A DNA stretch of 64,000 nucleotides from Phocaeicola faecicola (GCF_013618865.1 NZ_JABSOE010000017.1:1-64000), one strand, 5' to 3'; counted from the first letter of the stretch, positions 17,373 to 26,174 are shown. Notes: generated from the letters alone by a model not told the origin. Program-made: numbers and translations.

Positions 17373-18395
17373 ATGTTTTTTCAATCAATTTATCAGATGA
17401 TTACAGCAGGTACGGATCTGAATATCAATATCCGTAAAGTGGACAACAACCTGAGTGTGGCAGTCATGCCAAGGCGGAACAGCCTGAAAGAAGATACGCG
17501 GCAAAACATGGTGCCACTGGTCGTAAACGGAACACCGGCAGAATTGGATATGGGCTTCCTGCAGACCATACTCCAACCGATACAGAAGGTACAGGGACTG
17601 CTTGTCAATGCGGAAAATTTCGAGAAACAGGCAGAAAAGGCTACATCACAGGCCAAATCATCCAAGGCTCCAACAATACCGGCCGAATCAAAGGAAGCCA
17701 GGGAAAAACGGGAAAAGATGGAAAAACTCCTCAAGAAGGCTGATGAAGCAACTGCCGCAAAAAGGTTCTCCGAAGCAATGACATGGCTGAAACAGGCACG
17801 GGTGCTGGCTCCTTCAGAAAAACAGAAGGAGATTGACGAAAAGATGCAGGAAGTACAGAAACAGGCCAGCGAAGGAAGTCTGTTCGGTATGGCAGAGGAA
17901 TCGGCGCCGGTAATTCCCCAACCACAAGGCAGCATGAACGGTCAGCCACAGCCCGGTATGCAAACAAGCATATTCCCGGAGCAACAGACCCATACTATGA
18001 ATCCTGAACCTGTCATGCAGCCTGCTCCACAACAGATTCCACAGGAAATGCCTCAACCGGTATATGGAACGAACGGAGCATATATCCAACCTGCTCCAAA
18101 CCGTCCCGTAATGCAAGGAACAGGTATGCCGCAAGGAGCTACAATGCAGCCATATCCGCAGCAGCAGGTACGGCAGCCGACAAACGGTCATATACCGAAC
18201 GGAACGGTACAAGTACAGAACGGAAACGGACGGGAATACCAGACTACACCGGCAGCCCATGATACATTCTGCTTCGATCCGGAAGACGAAAATGACAGGG
18301 AGCTTCTAAGAGAAGACCCGTATGCGGAATATCCGGATTTTCCGGCTGAGTACCGAATGAAGGACGAGGCACAGGTAGAAATGATATACTGCTGA
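17373..18395 (+). CDS. PRTRC system protein E
   Basis: A 340-residue protein whose N-terminal 90 residues (FFQSIYQMITAGTDLNINI, then a beta-rich segment with LVVNGTPAELDMGFL) match PRTRC protein E. A charged, probably coiled-coil region (about 90-170) and a Pro/Gln/Met-rich low-complexity tail (180-290) follow. PRTRC cassettes (ParB-related, ThiF-related) are carried on plasmids and integrative elements, and their biological role is not established. The gene opens a run of PRTRC genes ending in thiF. Confidence 0.72.
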   Translation: MFFQSIYQMITAGTDLNINIRKVDNNLSVAVMPRRNSLKEDTRQNMVPLVVNGTPAELDMGFLQTILQPIQKVQGLLVNAENFEKQAEKATSQAKSSKAPTIPAESKEAREKREKMEKLLKKADEATAAKRFSEAMTWLKQARVLAPSEKQKEIDEKMQEVQKQASEGSLFGMAEESAPVIPQPQGSMNGQPQPGMQTSIFPEQQTHTMNPEPVMQPAPQQIPQEMPQPVYGTNGAYIQPAPNRPVMQGTGMPQGATMQPYPQQQVRQPTNGHIPNGTVQVQNGNGREYQTTPAAHDTFCFDPEDENDRELLREDPYAEYPDFPAEYRMKDEAQVEMIYC

Positions 18396-18440
18396 TATAT
18401 AAAAATAAATGACTTGTAAAACCAATAAACTATAAACAAT

Positions 18441-18662
18441 ATGGCACTGGAAATTAAAGGAATGAAAAGAGTCTTCAAAATGAGGAAGAACAGTCAGGAA
18501 ACCGTACTGGACGATCCGAACGTAAACATGTCTCCGACTGAAGTGATGGACTTCTATTCAATGAACTATCCGGAACTGACCACCGCGACCGTACACGGAC
18601 CGGAAATCGAAGACGACCGGGCAGTATATGAATTCAAGACCACTATCGGAGTAAAAGGGTAA
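18441..18662 (+). CDS. PRTRC system protein C, ubiquitin-like (Prok_Ub type)
   Basis: A 73-residue protein starting MALEIKGMKRVFKM and ending VYEFKTTIGVKG. PRTRC C belongs to a prokaryotic ubiquitin-like family. The free C-terminal glycine fits a protein that is adenylated by an E1 and passed to an E2. Both partners are encoded just downstream: PRTRC B (E2-like) and ThiF (E1-like). No conjugation target is visible. Confidence 0.8.
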   Translation: MALEIKGMKRVFKMRKNSQETVLDDPNVNMSPTEVMDFYSMNYPELTTATVHGPEIEDDRAVYEFKTTIGVKG

Positions 18663-18666
18663 GAAC

Positions 18667-18840
18667 ATGAAAAAAGAACAACGTAAAGACAAGAAACCAT
18701 GTACACAACTTACGGAACGGGCTTTGAAAAATTTAGCCAGACTTATCATATCGGAACTCGAAAATACGGACATAAGCCGGGGCATCAGGAACAGAAAGAA
18801 AAGAAGACTCCCTCCTGCAGAAAGCCTCATGGTTTTCTGA
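18667..18840 (+). CDS. Small basic hypothetical protein overlapping the next gene
   Basis: A 57-residue frame starting 4 nt after the PRTRC C stop and ending at the TGA at 18838-18840. It reads MKKEQRKDKKPCTQLTERAL at the start, then LARLIISELE, a basic RNRKKRR patch and LMVF. The composition (amphipathic helix plus Lys/Arg clusters) looks more protein-like than the overlapping N-terminus of the next gene. It therefore competes with the long start of that gene. Function unknown. Confidence 0.45.
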   Translation: MKKEQRKDKKPCTQLTERALKNLARLIISELENTDISRGIRNRKKRRLPPAESLMVF

Positions 18841-19808
18841 ACACGAGAATACCTTCCATCGCTCCCGATTTGTATGTTGAGAATGACAGGGATGTAACGG
18901 TAAATGTCACCACCAAAGAGAATCTTGATTTCCTGTACCGTTCAGCCATAAAGTATGCGCAGCTCCTGGATGTGGAGCTGCCATACCATCCTGTAGGCAG
19001 GACTTCCATAAGAGAAAAAATATGCCTGCTATATAATGCATTGGATTCCATAGTATCTCATCATGTGAATCTGGAACTTGTCGGTGACAGGCTCCAGTTC
19101 TGTATCTATCATTTCCATGAATGGCCTGATTACACCCTGTTCCTGATACCGATAGATTTTACGGAAAGACTGAAAGGTGAAATCAAAAGGATCACACTGG
19201 AGTTCATCAGACGGTTCATCAAGTATCACAGGATGATGGATATAACCGATACCCCTTATTTTGAGATGTCGGAAGTCTGTATCGATTATGTGGACTTTGA
19301 ACAGCTTGATGAGGATGAGAAAAAGGATTTGTACAGAAAGGAAAAGCTCTTCAGGTCATATGAGAAAGGGAGAATCCATAGGAAGCTGTGCCGGATGCAC
19401 TCCAGGGCTTTCTGCAGGAATCTTGAAGAACATATCCACAACTACAATCCTTCCAGCAATAAGGAAAAAAGACTTTTGGAACTGATTACTGAAGGGATGT
19501 CCCTGATTGCAAAGGACAGCCCTTATATCTTGAATTATGACTATGATTATGCAAGCGAAAAGGAAAGGGATTTCGAACCGCCACCGCTCGAATATCAGAT
19601 TCTGCTTACATATTCCATCACGGATACGGTTACCAAAGACATGGAAAGCTGTTTCAGTACTGACTGTCAGGAAACATATAATCAGACGCCCGTATCATTT
19701 ACCTTCATCACACCGGAAACTGAAAAACTGTTCAGACCAGAGAATTATCCGGAACGGTTCTCAAAATGGTTTGAGAAATTTGTAGAACATGTTACCTATA
19801 ATTTATAA
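18699..19808 (+). CDS. PRTRC-operon protein, possibly protein F
   Basis: Up to 369 residues. The first 45-55 residues overlap another plausible frame and have an odd composition, so translation may start later, for example at the TTG at 18870 (residue 58) or nearby. The body is acidic and helical with a core YHFHEWPDYTLFLIPIDF. No JAB metalloprotease motif (HxH followed by SxxD in the usual spacing) was found. Position between PRTRC C and B suggests a PRTRC accessory role such as protein F; identity by sequence is weak. Confidence 0.5.
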   Translation: MYTTYGTGFEKFSQTYHIGTRKYGHKPGHQEQKEKKTPSCRKPHGFLNTRIPSIAPDLYVENDRDVTVNVTTKENLDFLYRSAIKYAQLLDVELPYHPVGRTSIREKICLLYNALDSIVSHHVNLELVGDRLQFCIYHFHEWPDYTLFLIPIDFTERLKGEIKRITLEFIRRFIKYHRMMDITDTPYFEMSEVCIDYVDFEQLDEDEKKDLYRKEKLFRSYEKGRIHRKLCRMHSRAFCRNLEEHIHNYNPSSNKEKRLLELITEGMSLIAKDSPYILNYDYDYASEKERDFEPPPLEYQILLTYSITDTVTKDMESCFSTDCQETYNQTPVSFTFITPETEKLFRPENYPERFSKWFEKFVEHVTYNL

Positions 19809-19813
19809 ACATC

Positions 19814-20515
19814 ATGAATGAACTGACCCAAAATATTCAAAAAATGATGGTGCCGAAGGCGGCTATCATAGCCTACAAGTATGAAGACAGAAGAAATTCT
19901 GATACCAAGTACTTCATAGAATTGCGTCCCATCGGAAAAAGCGGACAGATGGGGGCAGGTATCCCCGTCACATACGAATTCATGAATACCCTGCTGGAAT
20001 CCTATACGGAAGAAATGAGTGGGATACCGGCAGGCAGAGTCCCTGAAAACATGCTGGCCTGCAATCCGAAAAAAGGACAGGAGGAATATATCTGGTACAA
20101 TCCGCCCGGAAAGAGACAGATGTTCTTTCACAAGGATCTCAATATACAGGACGGCATGTTCAATCTGCCGGGGATTGTCTACCATGTAAAAAACGGAAGC
20201 ATGGACGTGTTCGCCTTCAAGGGAAAACGTCCGGTGGAGACGACTCCGCTGTTCCGTGCCCCGTTCTTCAACGTGACCGGTTCAAGTGTCTGCCTTGGCA
20301 GCAGTTCTTTGGAAAAGCCACAGAATCCGACTTTCCTTTCCCTGCTGGAATACTGGGAAAAACGGTTCTGGCTGACTGAATTCTCCCATCTGGGAGGAAA
20401 TGTCAATCCTACCGTTTCAAATCTTGTCATCGTCACCGAGAACATAAGAAACAATCCGTTCGACATGAACGAACTCAAGCCCATGAATAAAAAACTTAAA
20501 GACATACTTCCATGA
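19814..20515 (+). CDS. PRTRC system protein B, E2-like (Prok-E2_D type)
   Basis: A 233-residue protein matching PRTRC B, a predicted ubiquitin-conjugating E2-like fold. The candidate catalytic cysteine is Cys160 in APFFNVTGSSVCLGSS. The C-terminal half includes FWLTEFSHLGG. It overlaps the ThiF gene by 4 nt (ATGA), so E2-like and E1-like proteins would be made together. E2 activity is inferred from family and has not been shown here. Confidence 0.78.
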   Translation: MNELTQNIQKMMVPKAAIIAYKYEDRRNSDTKYFIELRPIGKSGQMGAGIPVTYEFMNTLLESYTEEMSGIPAGRVPENMLACNPKKGQEEYIWYNPPGKRQMFFHKDLNIQDGMFNLPGIVYHVKNGSMDVFAFKGKRPVETTPLFRAPFFNVTGSSVCLGSSSLEKPQNPTFLSLLEYWEKRFWLTEFSHLGGNVNPTVSNLVIVTENIRNNPFDMNELKPMNKKLKDILP

Positions 20516-21294
20516 AAAAGATACATTTTACCGACCGCTACCTGCTCAATCCGCGTCATCCGGTAACGGTATTTGTCATCGGAGCCGGAGGTACCGGCTC
20601 ACAAGTGATAACCAATCTGGCACGCATGAGCATGGCACTTCAGGCATTGGGCCATCCCGGACTGCATGTCACCGTATTCGATCCCGATACGGTAAGCCAG
20701 GCCAATATAGGACGCCAGCTTTTCAGTGAGACGGAACTGGGACTGAACAAGGCCGTATCACTTGTCACACGCATCAACCGTTTCTTCGGATACGCATGGA
20801 CTACCGAACCGCAATGTTTTCCTACCAGGAATTTTTCTGAAGACAGCACAGCAAATATCATCATTACCTGTACGGATAATATTCGTTCACGTCTTACGCT
20901 TTGGAAGTTCCTGAAGAAAGTCCGCAAAGAAAACTTCAGTGACCATTCGGCTCCCATATACTGGATGGATTTCGGGAACAGCCAGACAAAAGGACAAGTC
21001 ATCATCGGGACGGTACGTGAGAAAGTTCTCCAACCTTCTTCACAGGAATATATTCCCATGCCTAAAATGAATGTCATCACCGAAGAAGTGGACTATGCGA
21101 AAATCAAAGAAAAAGAATCGGGACCAAGCTGTTCTCTGGCGGAAGCCCTGGAAAAACAGGATTTGTTCATTAACTCCACACTGGCACATATCGGATGTGA
21201 CATATTATGGAAAATGTTCAAGGAAGGAAAAACACTATATCGCGGTGCCTATGTAAATCTGGAAACATTGAAAGTGACCGCAATCCCGGTATAA
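20512..21294 (+). CDS. PRTRC ThiF-family E1-like adenylyltransferase
   Basis: A 260-residue E1/ThiF protein. The ATP-binding Rossmann loop is GAGGTGS (24-30), followed by D57, N65 and R68 of the adenylation site (VFDPDTVSQANIGRQ). A candidate catalytic cysteine is Cys207 in GPSCSLAEALEKQD, the position used for thioester formation in canonical E1 proteins. It would activate the C-terminal glycine of PRTRC C. Last gene of the operon, followed by a strong hairpin. Confidence 0.85.
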   Translation: MKKIHFTDRYLLNPRHPVTVFVIGAGGTGSQVITNLARMSMALQALGHPGLHVTVFDPDTVSQANIGRQLFSETELGLNKAVSLVTRINRFFGYAWTTEPQCFPTRNFSEDSTANIIITCTDNIRSRLTLWKFLKKVRKENFSDHSAPIYWMDFGNSQTKGQVIIGTVREKVLQPSSQEYIPMPKMNVITEEVDYAKIKEKESGPSCSLAEALEKQDLFINSTLAHIGCDILWKMFKEGKTLYRGAYVNLETLKVTAIPV

Positions 21295-21297
21295 TGC

Positions 21298-21344
21298 ATA
21301 AGTGACCGTATGTATCATCTTTCCATCAGAATACGGTCACTTAT
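21298..21344. terminator. Bidirectional terminator between thiF and the HTH gene
   Basis: A perfect 14-bp stem (ATAAGTGACCGTAT at 21298-21311 with its complement at 21331-21344) lies between two convergent genes. T-rich sequence follows on the plus strand. Confidence 0.7.
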
Positions 21345-21352
21345 TCTATTTG

Positions 21353-21658
21353 CTACTTATTATTTACTATGTTCTTACCTCGCTGGAGAAGGAAACTCTG
21401 TATCTCTGAGGCGAGATAGAATGATTTCCCGTTCTTTTCCACCGAGTAATATTTAATCTTGCCCTCTTGCCTGTAACGTGCCAAAGTTCTTTGTGACACA
21501 CCAAGGAGTTCTGCCAAATCCACATTATCAAGCAGTCTGTCTCCGTTCATACATTCTTTCAGACGGTTCATCTGGTCCAGTTTCTTTTCAATGCGAGTAA
21601 ATCCCTCTACCATGGTTCCTATCAGTCTTTCGAGTATCTCATTATCTATATATGACAT
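21353..21658 (-). CDS. Helix-turn-helix protein of the Xis/HTH_17 type
   Basis: About 101 residues from the ATG at 21658 (MSYIDNEILERLIGTM); an in-frame ATG at 21745 would add 29 unlikely residues. An N-terminal helical segment (FTRIEKKLDQMNRLKECM) precedes a MerR/excisionase-like helix-turn-helix (LLDNVDLAELLGVSQRTLARYRQEGKIKYY). Similar proteins, including Xis2c/Xis2d of CTnDOT, act in excision or regulate transfer genes. It marks the last conjugative-transposon-like gene before the defence island. Confidence 0.72.
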   Translation of the reverse strand: MSYIDNEILERLIGTMVEGFTRIEKKLDQMNRLKECMNGDRLLDNVDLAELLGVSQRTLARYRQEGKIKYYSVEKNGKSFYLASEIQSFLLQRGKNIVNNK

Positions 21659-22296
21659 AATTCCAATATTATAAGTGAATAAATCGATACTCTTTTCGTG
21701 CGCACTCAAGAGTATATACTCATAATAGTGAGAATAACATGCCAAACAGATAAAGAAGATAAAAACATTTTGTATACATCTGTTAATCAGATATATAAAT
21801 TTACATCTTGATTTTTCTGCTGTAAACCGAAAGTGTAAACCATTTAAAGCATAGCTATTACCAAGTTTACATTTCTATAACGACTACTTATTATACTTTG
21901 AACTGAGCTTTTAAGAGAGGTTTACTAATAGCTTTATAACGACTCAAGGTACAGAATTTAATGCCATACAGAATGTGGTAAACTATAAAACGGGAAGAAT
22001 ATTTGCAGTCATAACAAAGAAAAAACTCTTAGTATGACTGCAAACATACTAAAAATAGCTACTGCAATTATTAAGTTAAATAATAAAATACACTTACTTA
22101 ATCCCTATTTTTCATAAGATACTTTTATGCTTCCTGTTACTTTACCTTAATCAATAAAATTTGCGAAAACAAGTTGAACCATTTGAAACGAACTGGGATG
22201 ATGGAAGGATATTGTGGACAAACAAATACTTTTAATTCGATTGGTCAATTAGAGTGGATATTAGAAGCCTCTTATTACTATACTTAAAATACAATA
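21659..22296. other. AT-rich gap with no supportable gene
   Basis: About 640 nt between the HTH gene and the CBASS operon. Only very short frames are present, for instance 28 codons ending at 22287. No integrase, tRNA or convincing attachment repeat was seen. It may contain the boundary between the conjugative element and the island. Confidence 0.5.
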
Positions 22297-22713
22297 TCAC
22301 TCTTTCTTTCCTCTGTGGATTCCTCCTCCAAGCCACTTGGCTGTAACAAGCCAATTTTCATAATAGTAAAACCATTCTGAAATCCAGGGAATAATTTCTG
22401 TTATTTTGTGCGAAGCATTCCATTCTTCTGATGGACGATGGTAGATACAGAGATGCTGCTTATCAGTATTATAAACATGTGGCAATCCTTTTTCTCCTTC
22501 ACACAGAGATAACTTATCTAGAGCAAACACATCCACATGCTTTCCTTCTTTGTAGCAAATCTTGAATTGATAAGTTCCACTTAAAGAAGATGGTTGCACG
22601 GAATACTTCCAGCAGAAACTCGTTGGAGTTTCTGCATAGAAGTGTCCGTTGGGATATGCTTGTTGCAAAAAAGCCTTCTGCTGTATTTTTGTAAATTTCT
22701 TTTCTCTTTGCAT
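22297..22713 (-). CDS. CBASS stand-alone E2-like protein (type II-short)
   Basis: A 138-residue ubiquitin-conjugating E2-like protein without an E1 domain. The candidate catalytic cysteine is Cys89 in KQHLCIYH, preceded by GLPHVY and followed by EEW and an IIPWISEWFYYYENWLVT segment ending WLGGGIHRG, as in CBASS E2 domains. In short type II CBASS such an E2 acts on the CD-NTase and primes it without an E1. Its start lies immediately after the CD-NTase stop, so the genes are co-transcribed. It is the last gene of the operon. Confidence 0.78.
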   Translation of the reverse strand: MQREKKFTKIQQKAFLQQAYPNGHFYAETPTSFCWKYSVQPSSLSGTYQFKICYKEGKHVDVFALDKLSLCEGEKGLPHVYNTDKQHLCIYHRPSEEWNASHKITEIIPWISEWFYYYENWLVTAKWLGGGIHRGKKE

Positions 22714-23937
22714 TTATTCGTCTCCATGGAATGTATGAGCTTTCACAACCGTACCAATAGTTCCTAAAGCACCTGTTATCGTAGCTCTTAATACGTTATT
22801 ATCTCTGTTTTTACGTTGATTGTCGGCAATTGCACTAAAAGTCCGCTGCACTACATCTCTACCGAAAGGTTTGTTCATAGACTCAGCAATTAATTGCAAA
22901 CCACCTCTTTTTTCAATGATTTGCTCCACATCTTGCTTTACTTGTTTTAACCATGCAAAGAAGTTTAACTGTTTCTGCGGTGTTTCTACCCATTTGTCGG
23001 CAAAGTTCTCATCAGGATTTACGGGATTACGCACAATACACAGACCGGTATTTGGTTCACGTTCGATATATCTCTCCATACTGTTGACTACGTTTACCAA
23101 CGCATCAAGAACGTCTGTTTCCTTGTTGTAAGCACGTGCTGCTAGTGTTGTGATAATAATAGAGATTGGCTTGTTTTCATCGCCGTTAAACATTAAGTCA
23201 CGGTGACGTTTAAGTATCTGTACAACACGTTGCAAAGGACTTTTCTTCTCTTTATATGCTGGCACATTGCCAACTTTAGCTTCGGAAAACAAAACTGTTC
23301 TACGAGTCAATACACTGCACCTATCCTCAAACCATTTGGCATAACCAAACGGATTGCTCTTAAGCCATTTACTACTATCTGTCTCATATTTATAGTTAGA
23401 GAGTTCCCTGTCAGTAATACGGAGAGCAAGCTTGTCAACCTGCCCTACTGACACACTGAAATATTGCTCCCGAAGGCGTGTCTTCTCGTTGTTTACACAT
23501 GGAAGGATGTCCAAGTGATATTTATCGCTTGCGTTTTCTGAATTTTTACGATATAAAAGTGTCCAACATCGACGCCCCTCTTCATCCAATAACTTCTTGT
23601 ATCGTTCTGAAACCTTCAGTCTTTCGCCAACTTTTGCTTTTAAGTTTTCCGCAGTCCAGTCAGGATGCTTTTCCATCAACTCACACACTAAGTCAATATC
23701 AAGATCATCGTTCTCATTGACTGGAGTAATCATCGTTCCTAGTAGAAACGAACCTTGTGGTTGAATCTCAGGCTTATATGGAGCTAGCGGGGAAGATTCG
23801 TCTCCAAGGAATTTGCCTACAGCCTGATAGCTGCTTACCAGCTCGTCATATCTTGATTCAGGCACATCCAAAGACGCACCTAAATTCTCAAAAATTTCGT
23901 TGAATTGTTTATGTTCTTCTGTTGTTAATTCTCTCAT
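22714..23937 (-). CDS. cdn: CD-NTase (CBASS cyclic oligonucleotide synthase)
   Basis: A 407-residue cGAS/DncV-like nucleotidyltransferase. The active site shows QGS (61-63) in QPQGSFLLGT, then Asp80 and Asp82 in DDLDIDLV and a third acidic residue at Asp143 in YHLDILPCVN. On phage infection such enzymes make a cyclic di- or trinucleotide that triggers the effector. Association with an HNH-SAVED effector suggests a cyclic dinucleotide or trinucleotide, but the product cannot be read from sequence. The protein ends HTFHGDE, so the glycine is not strictly C-terminal. Clade not assigned. Confidence 0.88.
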   Translation of the reverse strand: MRELTTEEHKQFNEIFENLGASLDVPESRYDELVSSYQAVGKFLGDESSPLAPYKPEIQPQGSFLLGTMITPVNENDDLDIDLVCELMEKHPDWTAENLKAKVGERLKVSERYKKLLDEEGRRCWTLLYRKNSENASDKYHLDILPCVNNEKTRLREQYFSVSVGQVDKLALRITDRELSNYKYETDSSKWLKSNPFGYAKWFEDRCSVLTRRTVLFSEAKVGNVPAYKEKKSPLQRVVQILKRHRDLMFNGDENKPISIIITTLAARAYNKETDVLDALVNVVNSMERYIEREPNTGLCIVRNPVNPDENFADKWVETPQKQLNFFAWLKQVKQDVEQIIEKRGGLQLIAESMNKPFGRDVVQRTFSAIADNQRKNRDNNVLRATITGALGTIGTVVKAHTFHGDE

Positions 23938-23940
23938 ATC

Positions 23941-25056
23941 TTATTCAATTATAATTGCTCTATTTTCGGTATTATTATAATAGTCGTGCAGTATTAGTTT
24001 CATGTCAGCTTTGGGCATCCAAACGTGACCGAGCATAAACGCACACGCTACAGGCATGGCCATGTGAACCAAAATCTCATTATAGGCTGATGATGCTTTT
24101 ATTTTGTCAAGCACCTCTCTAGTGAAACTTGCAAATTCATTAAGTTTTGCTTCTGTCTTTAAAAAATCATTGTTAGGATTAGTGCATGTAACTGTCCATA
24201 TTGAAACATCTTGGCTAGAATATAATGTTCTAATTCTCTCCGTGATAGCTGTAGCACTCAGCGCAAACACAAGAACAGGCTGCTTGCTCTTTTCTGCTGG
24301 TTCGATAATTCTAAACTCAATGTTCTCATCACCACTCTCCTGCCATTCCCATTTCTTGGTGTCACGATGTGGCTGATATACTTTCAATTCGCGAATGTCA
24401 TTAAATAACGTCCCAAGTCTTACTAACAATGGCATATCAGCAAACGGAAATAATGAAATGTGTTTTGTTTCTGAATACTGAATACGTTGTTTTACTTCGT
24501 AGGCAAATGCAGCCTGCAGGTTGTTATCCTCTATCTCCCAAAAATTCGGATCAGATTCCTTCATGACATTTCCCTTCATACTAATCTCTATTGCAGAACT
24601 TGCCTCTGGGTAGTATACTGGGAATAAGACCGAAGAGATAGTATTGAACGAGAAGTCGGGAAGATGTTTCCCGATTTTGCTATAGTATGTAACTACATGA
24701 CTCTTTTTGTCGTTCGCTATACCAGTCACGAGACGAATTCTGTCCTCATGACGCTTCTTCATCCCTTCCACAATCTCTATAGTATATTTCTCAGGGTCTG
24801 AATCTATTATTTTATGACAAGCAGGACACAACAATATTATATTATTTATATCCTGTGCCAATGATTCTGATTTTTCACCACCACGAGGACCATTTGGCGA
24901 ATCTCCAATGATATGGCATAGTTCTCCAAAGTTCCCATACTCCTTCGTTATATCTCCTTCATAAAGGATTTTATTGCATCCTTCAAACTCACATCGACCT
25001 GCAGCCCTGAGCCACAACAATCGCATTACTTTTTGGGGTATATTTGTTTTTGACAT
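23941..25056 (-). CDS. cap5: Cap5-type CBASS effector: HNH endonuclease with SAVED domain
   Basis: A 371-residue protein. The N-terminal HNH domain (1-95) has zinc cysteines C22, C27, C77 and C80, the catalytic His48 in ELCHIIGDS, and DINNIILLCPACH with N72 and H81. The rest (about 130-371) matches a SAVED domain that binds cyclic nucleotides, with FALSATAITERI and VHMAMPVACAFMLGHVW. Binding the messenger makes such effectors oligomerise and degrade DNA, killing or arresting the infected cell. Adjacent to capW (no gap) and 3 nt before the CD-NTase gene. Confidence 0.88.
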   Translation of the reverse strand: MSKTNIPQKVMRLLWLRAAGRCEFEGCNKILYEGDITKEYGNFGELCHIIGDSPNGPRGGEKSESLAQDINNIILLCPACHKIIDSDPEKYTIEIVEGMKKRHEDRIRLVTGIANDKKSHVVTYYSKIGKHLPDFSFNTISSVLFPVYYPEASSAIEISMKGNVMKESDPNFWEIEDNNLQAAFAYEVKQRIQYSETKHISLFPFADMPLLVRLGTLFNDIRELKVYQPHRDTKKWEWQESGDENIEFRIIEPAEKSKQPVLVFALSATAITERIRTLYSSQDVSIWTVTCTNPNNDFLKTEAKLNEFASFTREVLDKIKASSAYNEILVHMAMPVACAFMLGHVWMPKADMKLILHDYYNNTENRAIIIE

Positions 25057-26100
25057 TTAATCTTCGCTTTTATTGTCATTATACATACGGCTCATTGCAT
25101 CTGCTGAATCTTTCATCATTTTACGCAAAGATTCAGGTGCTATAACTTCAATCTGCTCTCCAAAAGAACGAAGCAGAGAACGAAGCTCATAATTATTCTG
25201 AACTTTGAGTGTGACTTGCCAGTAACCATCTTCCATTGGGGTTGAGACAGTTGATTGGGACTCATGCAACGGTTTTGTCACAATATATCCGTAAGCTCGA
25301 TTACTGACTTTAAGAATAACCTCTTCAACAGGTGCATTACTTAGTGAGACACCAACAACATCGCTAAAATACTCTTTGAAATCTATATCCTCGGCAAGTG
25401 GCTCGTAGGATTTAGATGTTTCCTTAAAACCCTCAATTCTGTCTATTGCAAAATTGGATAGGTATTCCGAATCTTTATGCTTTCCTATGAGAAACCATCT
25501 GTTATTGTACTGCTTCAGAAAGTAAGGAGTTATAACAATAGTTCTGGCATCTTTACCAAATGGATGATACACTATTTCGATAACCCTTTTATTTACAATA
25601 GAGTCAAAAATTGGTTTATAATACGTGTCCATACCTTTGAGATACGGATTATACTGAAAACTTACAACCGAATCTAAAGTTTCACCTAGTTTGCTGGTGG
25701 TGTAGAGCCTTTTCTCCAAATCATCTAACCATTCGAACTGTGGTACACCTTCAAAGCGTTTTAGGAGAATCAAGGCGTTATGTATCAAGTCAAATTCTTC
25801 TTGATTTATAGGCTGTTTTTTGATAGAAGCACCTTTTTTGTGATAACGGTAATATTTACGGTGTCCATCCTGAATAGCATCAATCAACATTGCATAACCT
25901 TCTTCACTTTCAATGAACTTCAAATCTTCTTGAACTTGACGTTTCTTAACCCCACCTCCATCTTTAGTTTCGCCATTATACAGATAAAGAGCCTCATTAC
26001 ATGCGTCAACAAGGTCTTCAATGTAATAACGTCTTGACCAATTGCTCAAACATTTGTCAAGCACCTGATATCTTAATTGTGCATTTTTATTTGTTGGCAT
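25057..26100 (-). CDS. capW: CapW-like WYL-domain transcriptional regulator of CBASS
   Basis: A 347-residue regulator with an N-terminal winged helix (about 1-80, including VKKRQVQEDLKFIES), a WYL domain (about 165-245, ITPYFLKQYNNRWFLIGKH and LSNFAIDRIEGF) and a C-terminal WCX-like region. CapW/BrxR proteins repress defence operons through inverted repeats in the promoter. It is the first gene of the CBASS operon, and a nested palindrome lies 38-66 nt upstream of its start. The ligand that would relieve repression is unknown. Confidence 0.85.
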   Translation of the reverse strand: MPTNKNAQLRYQVLDKCLSNWSRRYYIEDLVDACNEALYLYNGETKDGGGVKKRQVQEDLKFIESEEGYAMLIDAIQDGHRKYYRYHKKGASIKKQPINQEEFDLIHNALILLKRFEGVPQFEWLDDLEKRLYTTSKLGETLDSVVSFQYNPYLKGMDTYYKPIFDSIVNKRVIEIVYHPFGKDARTIVITPYFLKQYNNRWFLIGKHKDSEYLSNFAIDRIEGFKETSKSYEPLAEDIDFKEYFSDVVGVSLSNAPVEEVILKVSNRAYGYIVTKPLHESQSTVSTPMEDGYWQVTLKVQNNYELRSLLRSFGEQIEVIAPESLRKMMKDSADAMSRMYNDNKSED

Positions 26101-26137
26101 AAGCTCATTGTTTTAATTTATATGGCAAAATTATGCA

Positions 26138-26166
26138 GAAAGAGTGCAGTCTTTCTGCACTCTTTC
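26138..26166. promoter_or_regulatory. Nested palindrome, candidate CapW operator
   Basis: GAAAGAGTGCAG (26138-26149) and CTGCACTCTTTC (26155-26166) are exact complements around TCTTT. A second palindrome, GCAGAAAGA-N6-TCTTTCTGC (26135-26158), overlaps it. The core GTGCAG-N5-CTGCAC matches ATGCAG-N5-CTGCAT at 43122-43138 before the restriction operon. It lies in the 74-nt gap between hsdR and capW. No T run follows, so a plain terminator is less likely. Confidence 0.65.
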
Positions 26167-26174
26167 AAATAAAA

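Noticed and set aside
22198-22287. Short frame in the gap before the CBASS operon
   Set aside because: About 28 codons, no ribosome site or family; likely noise.
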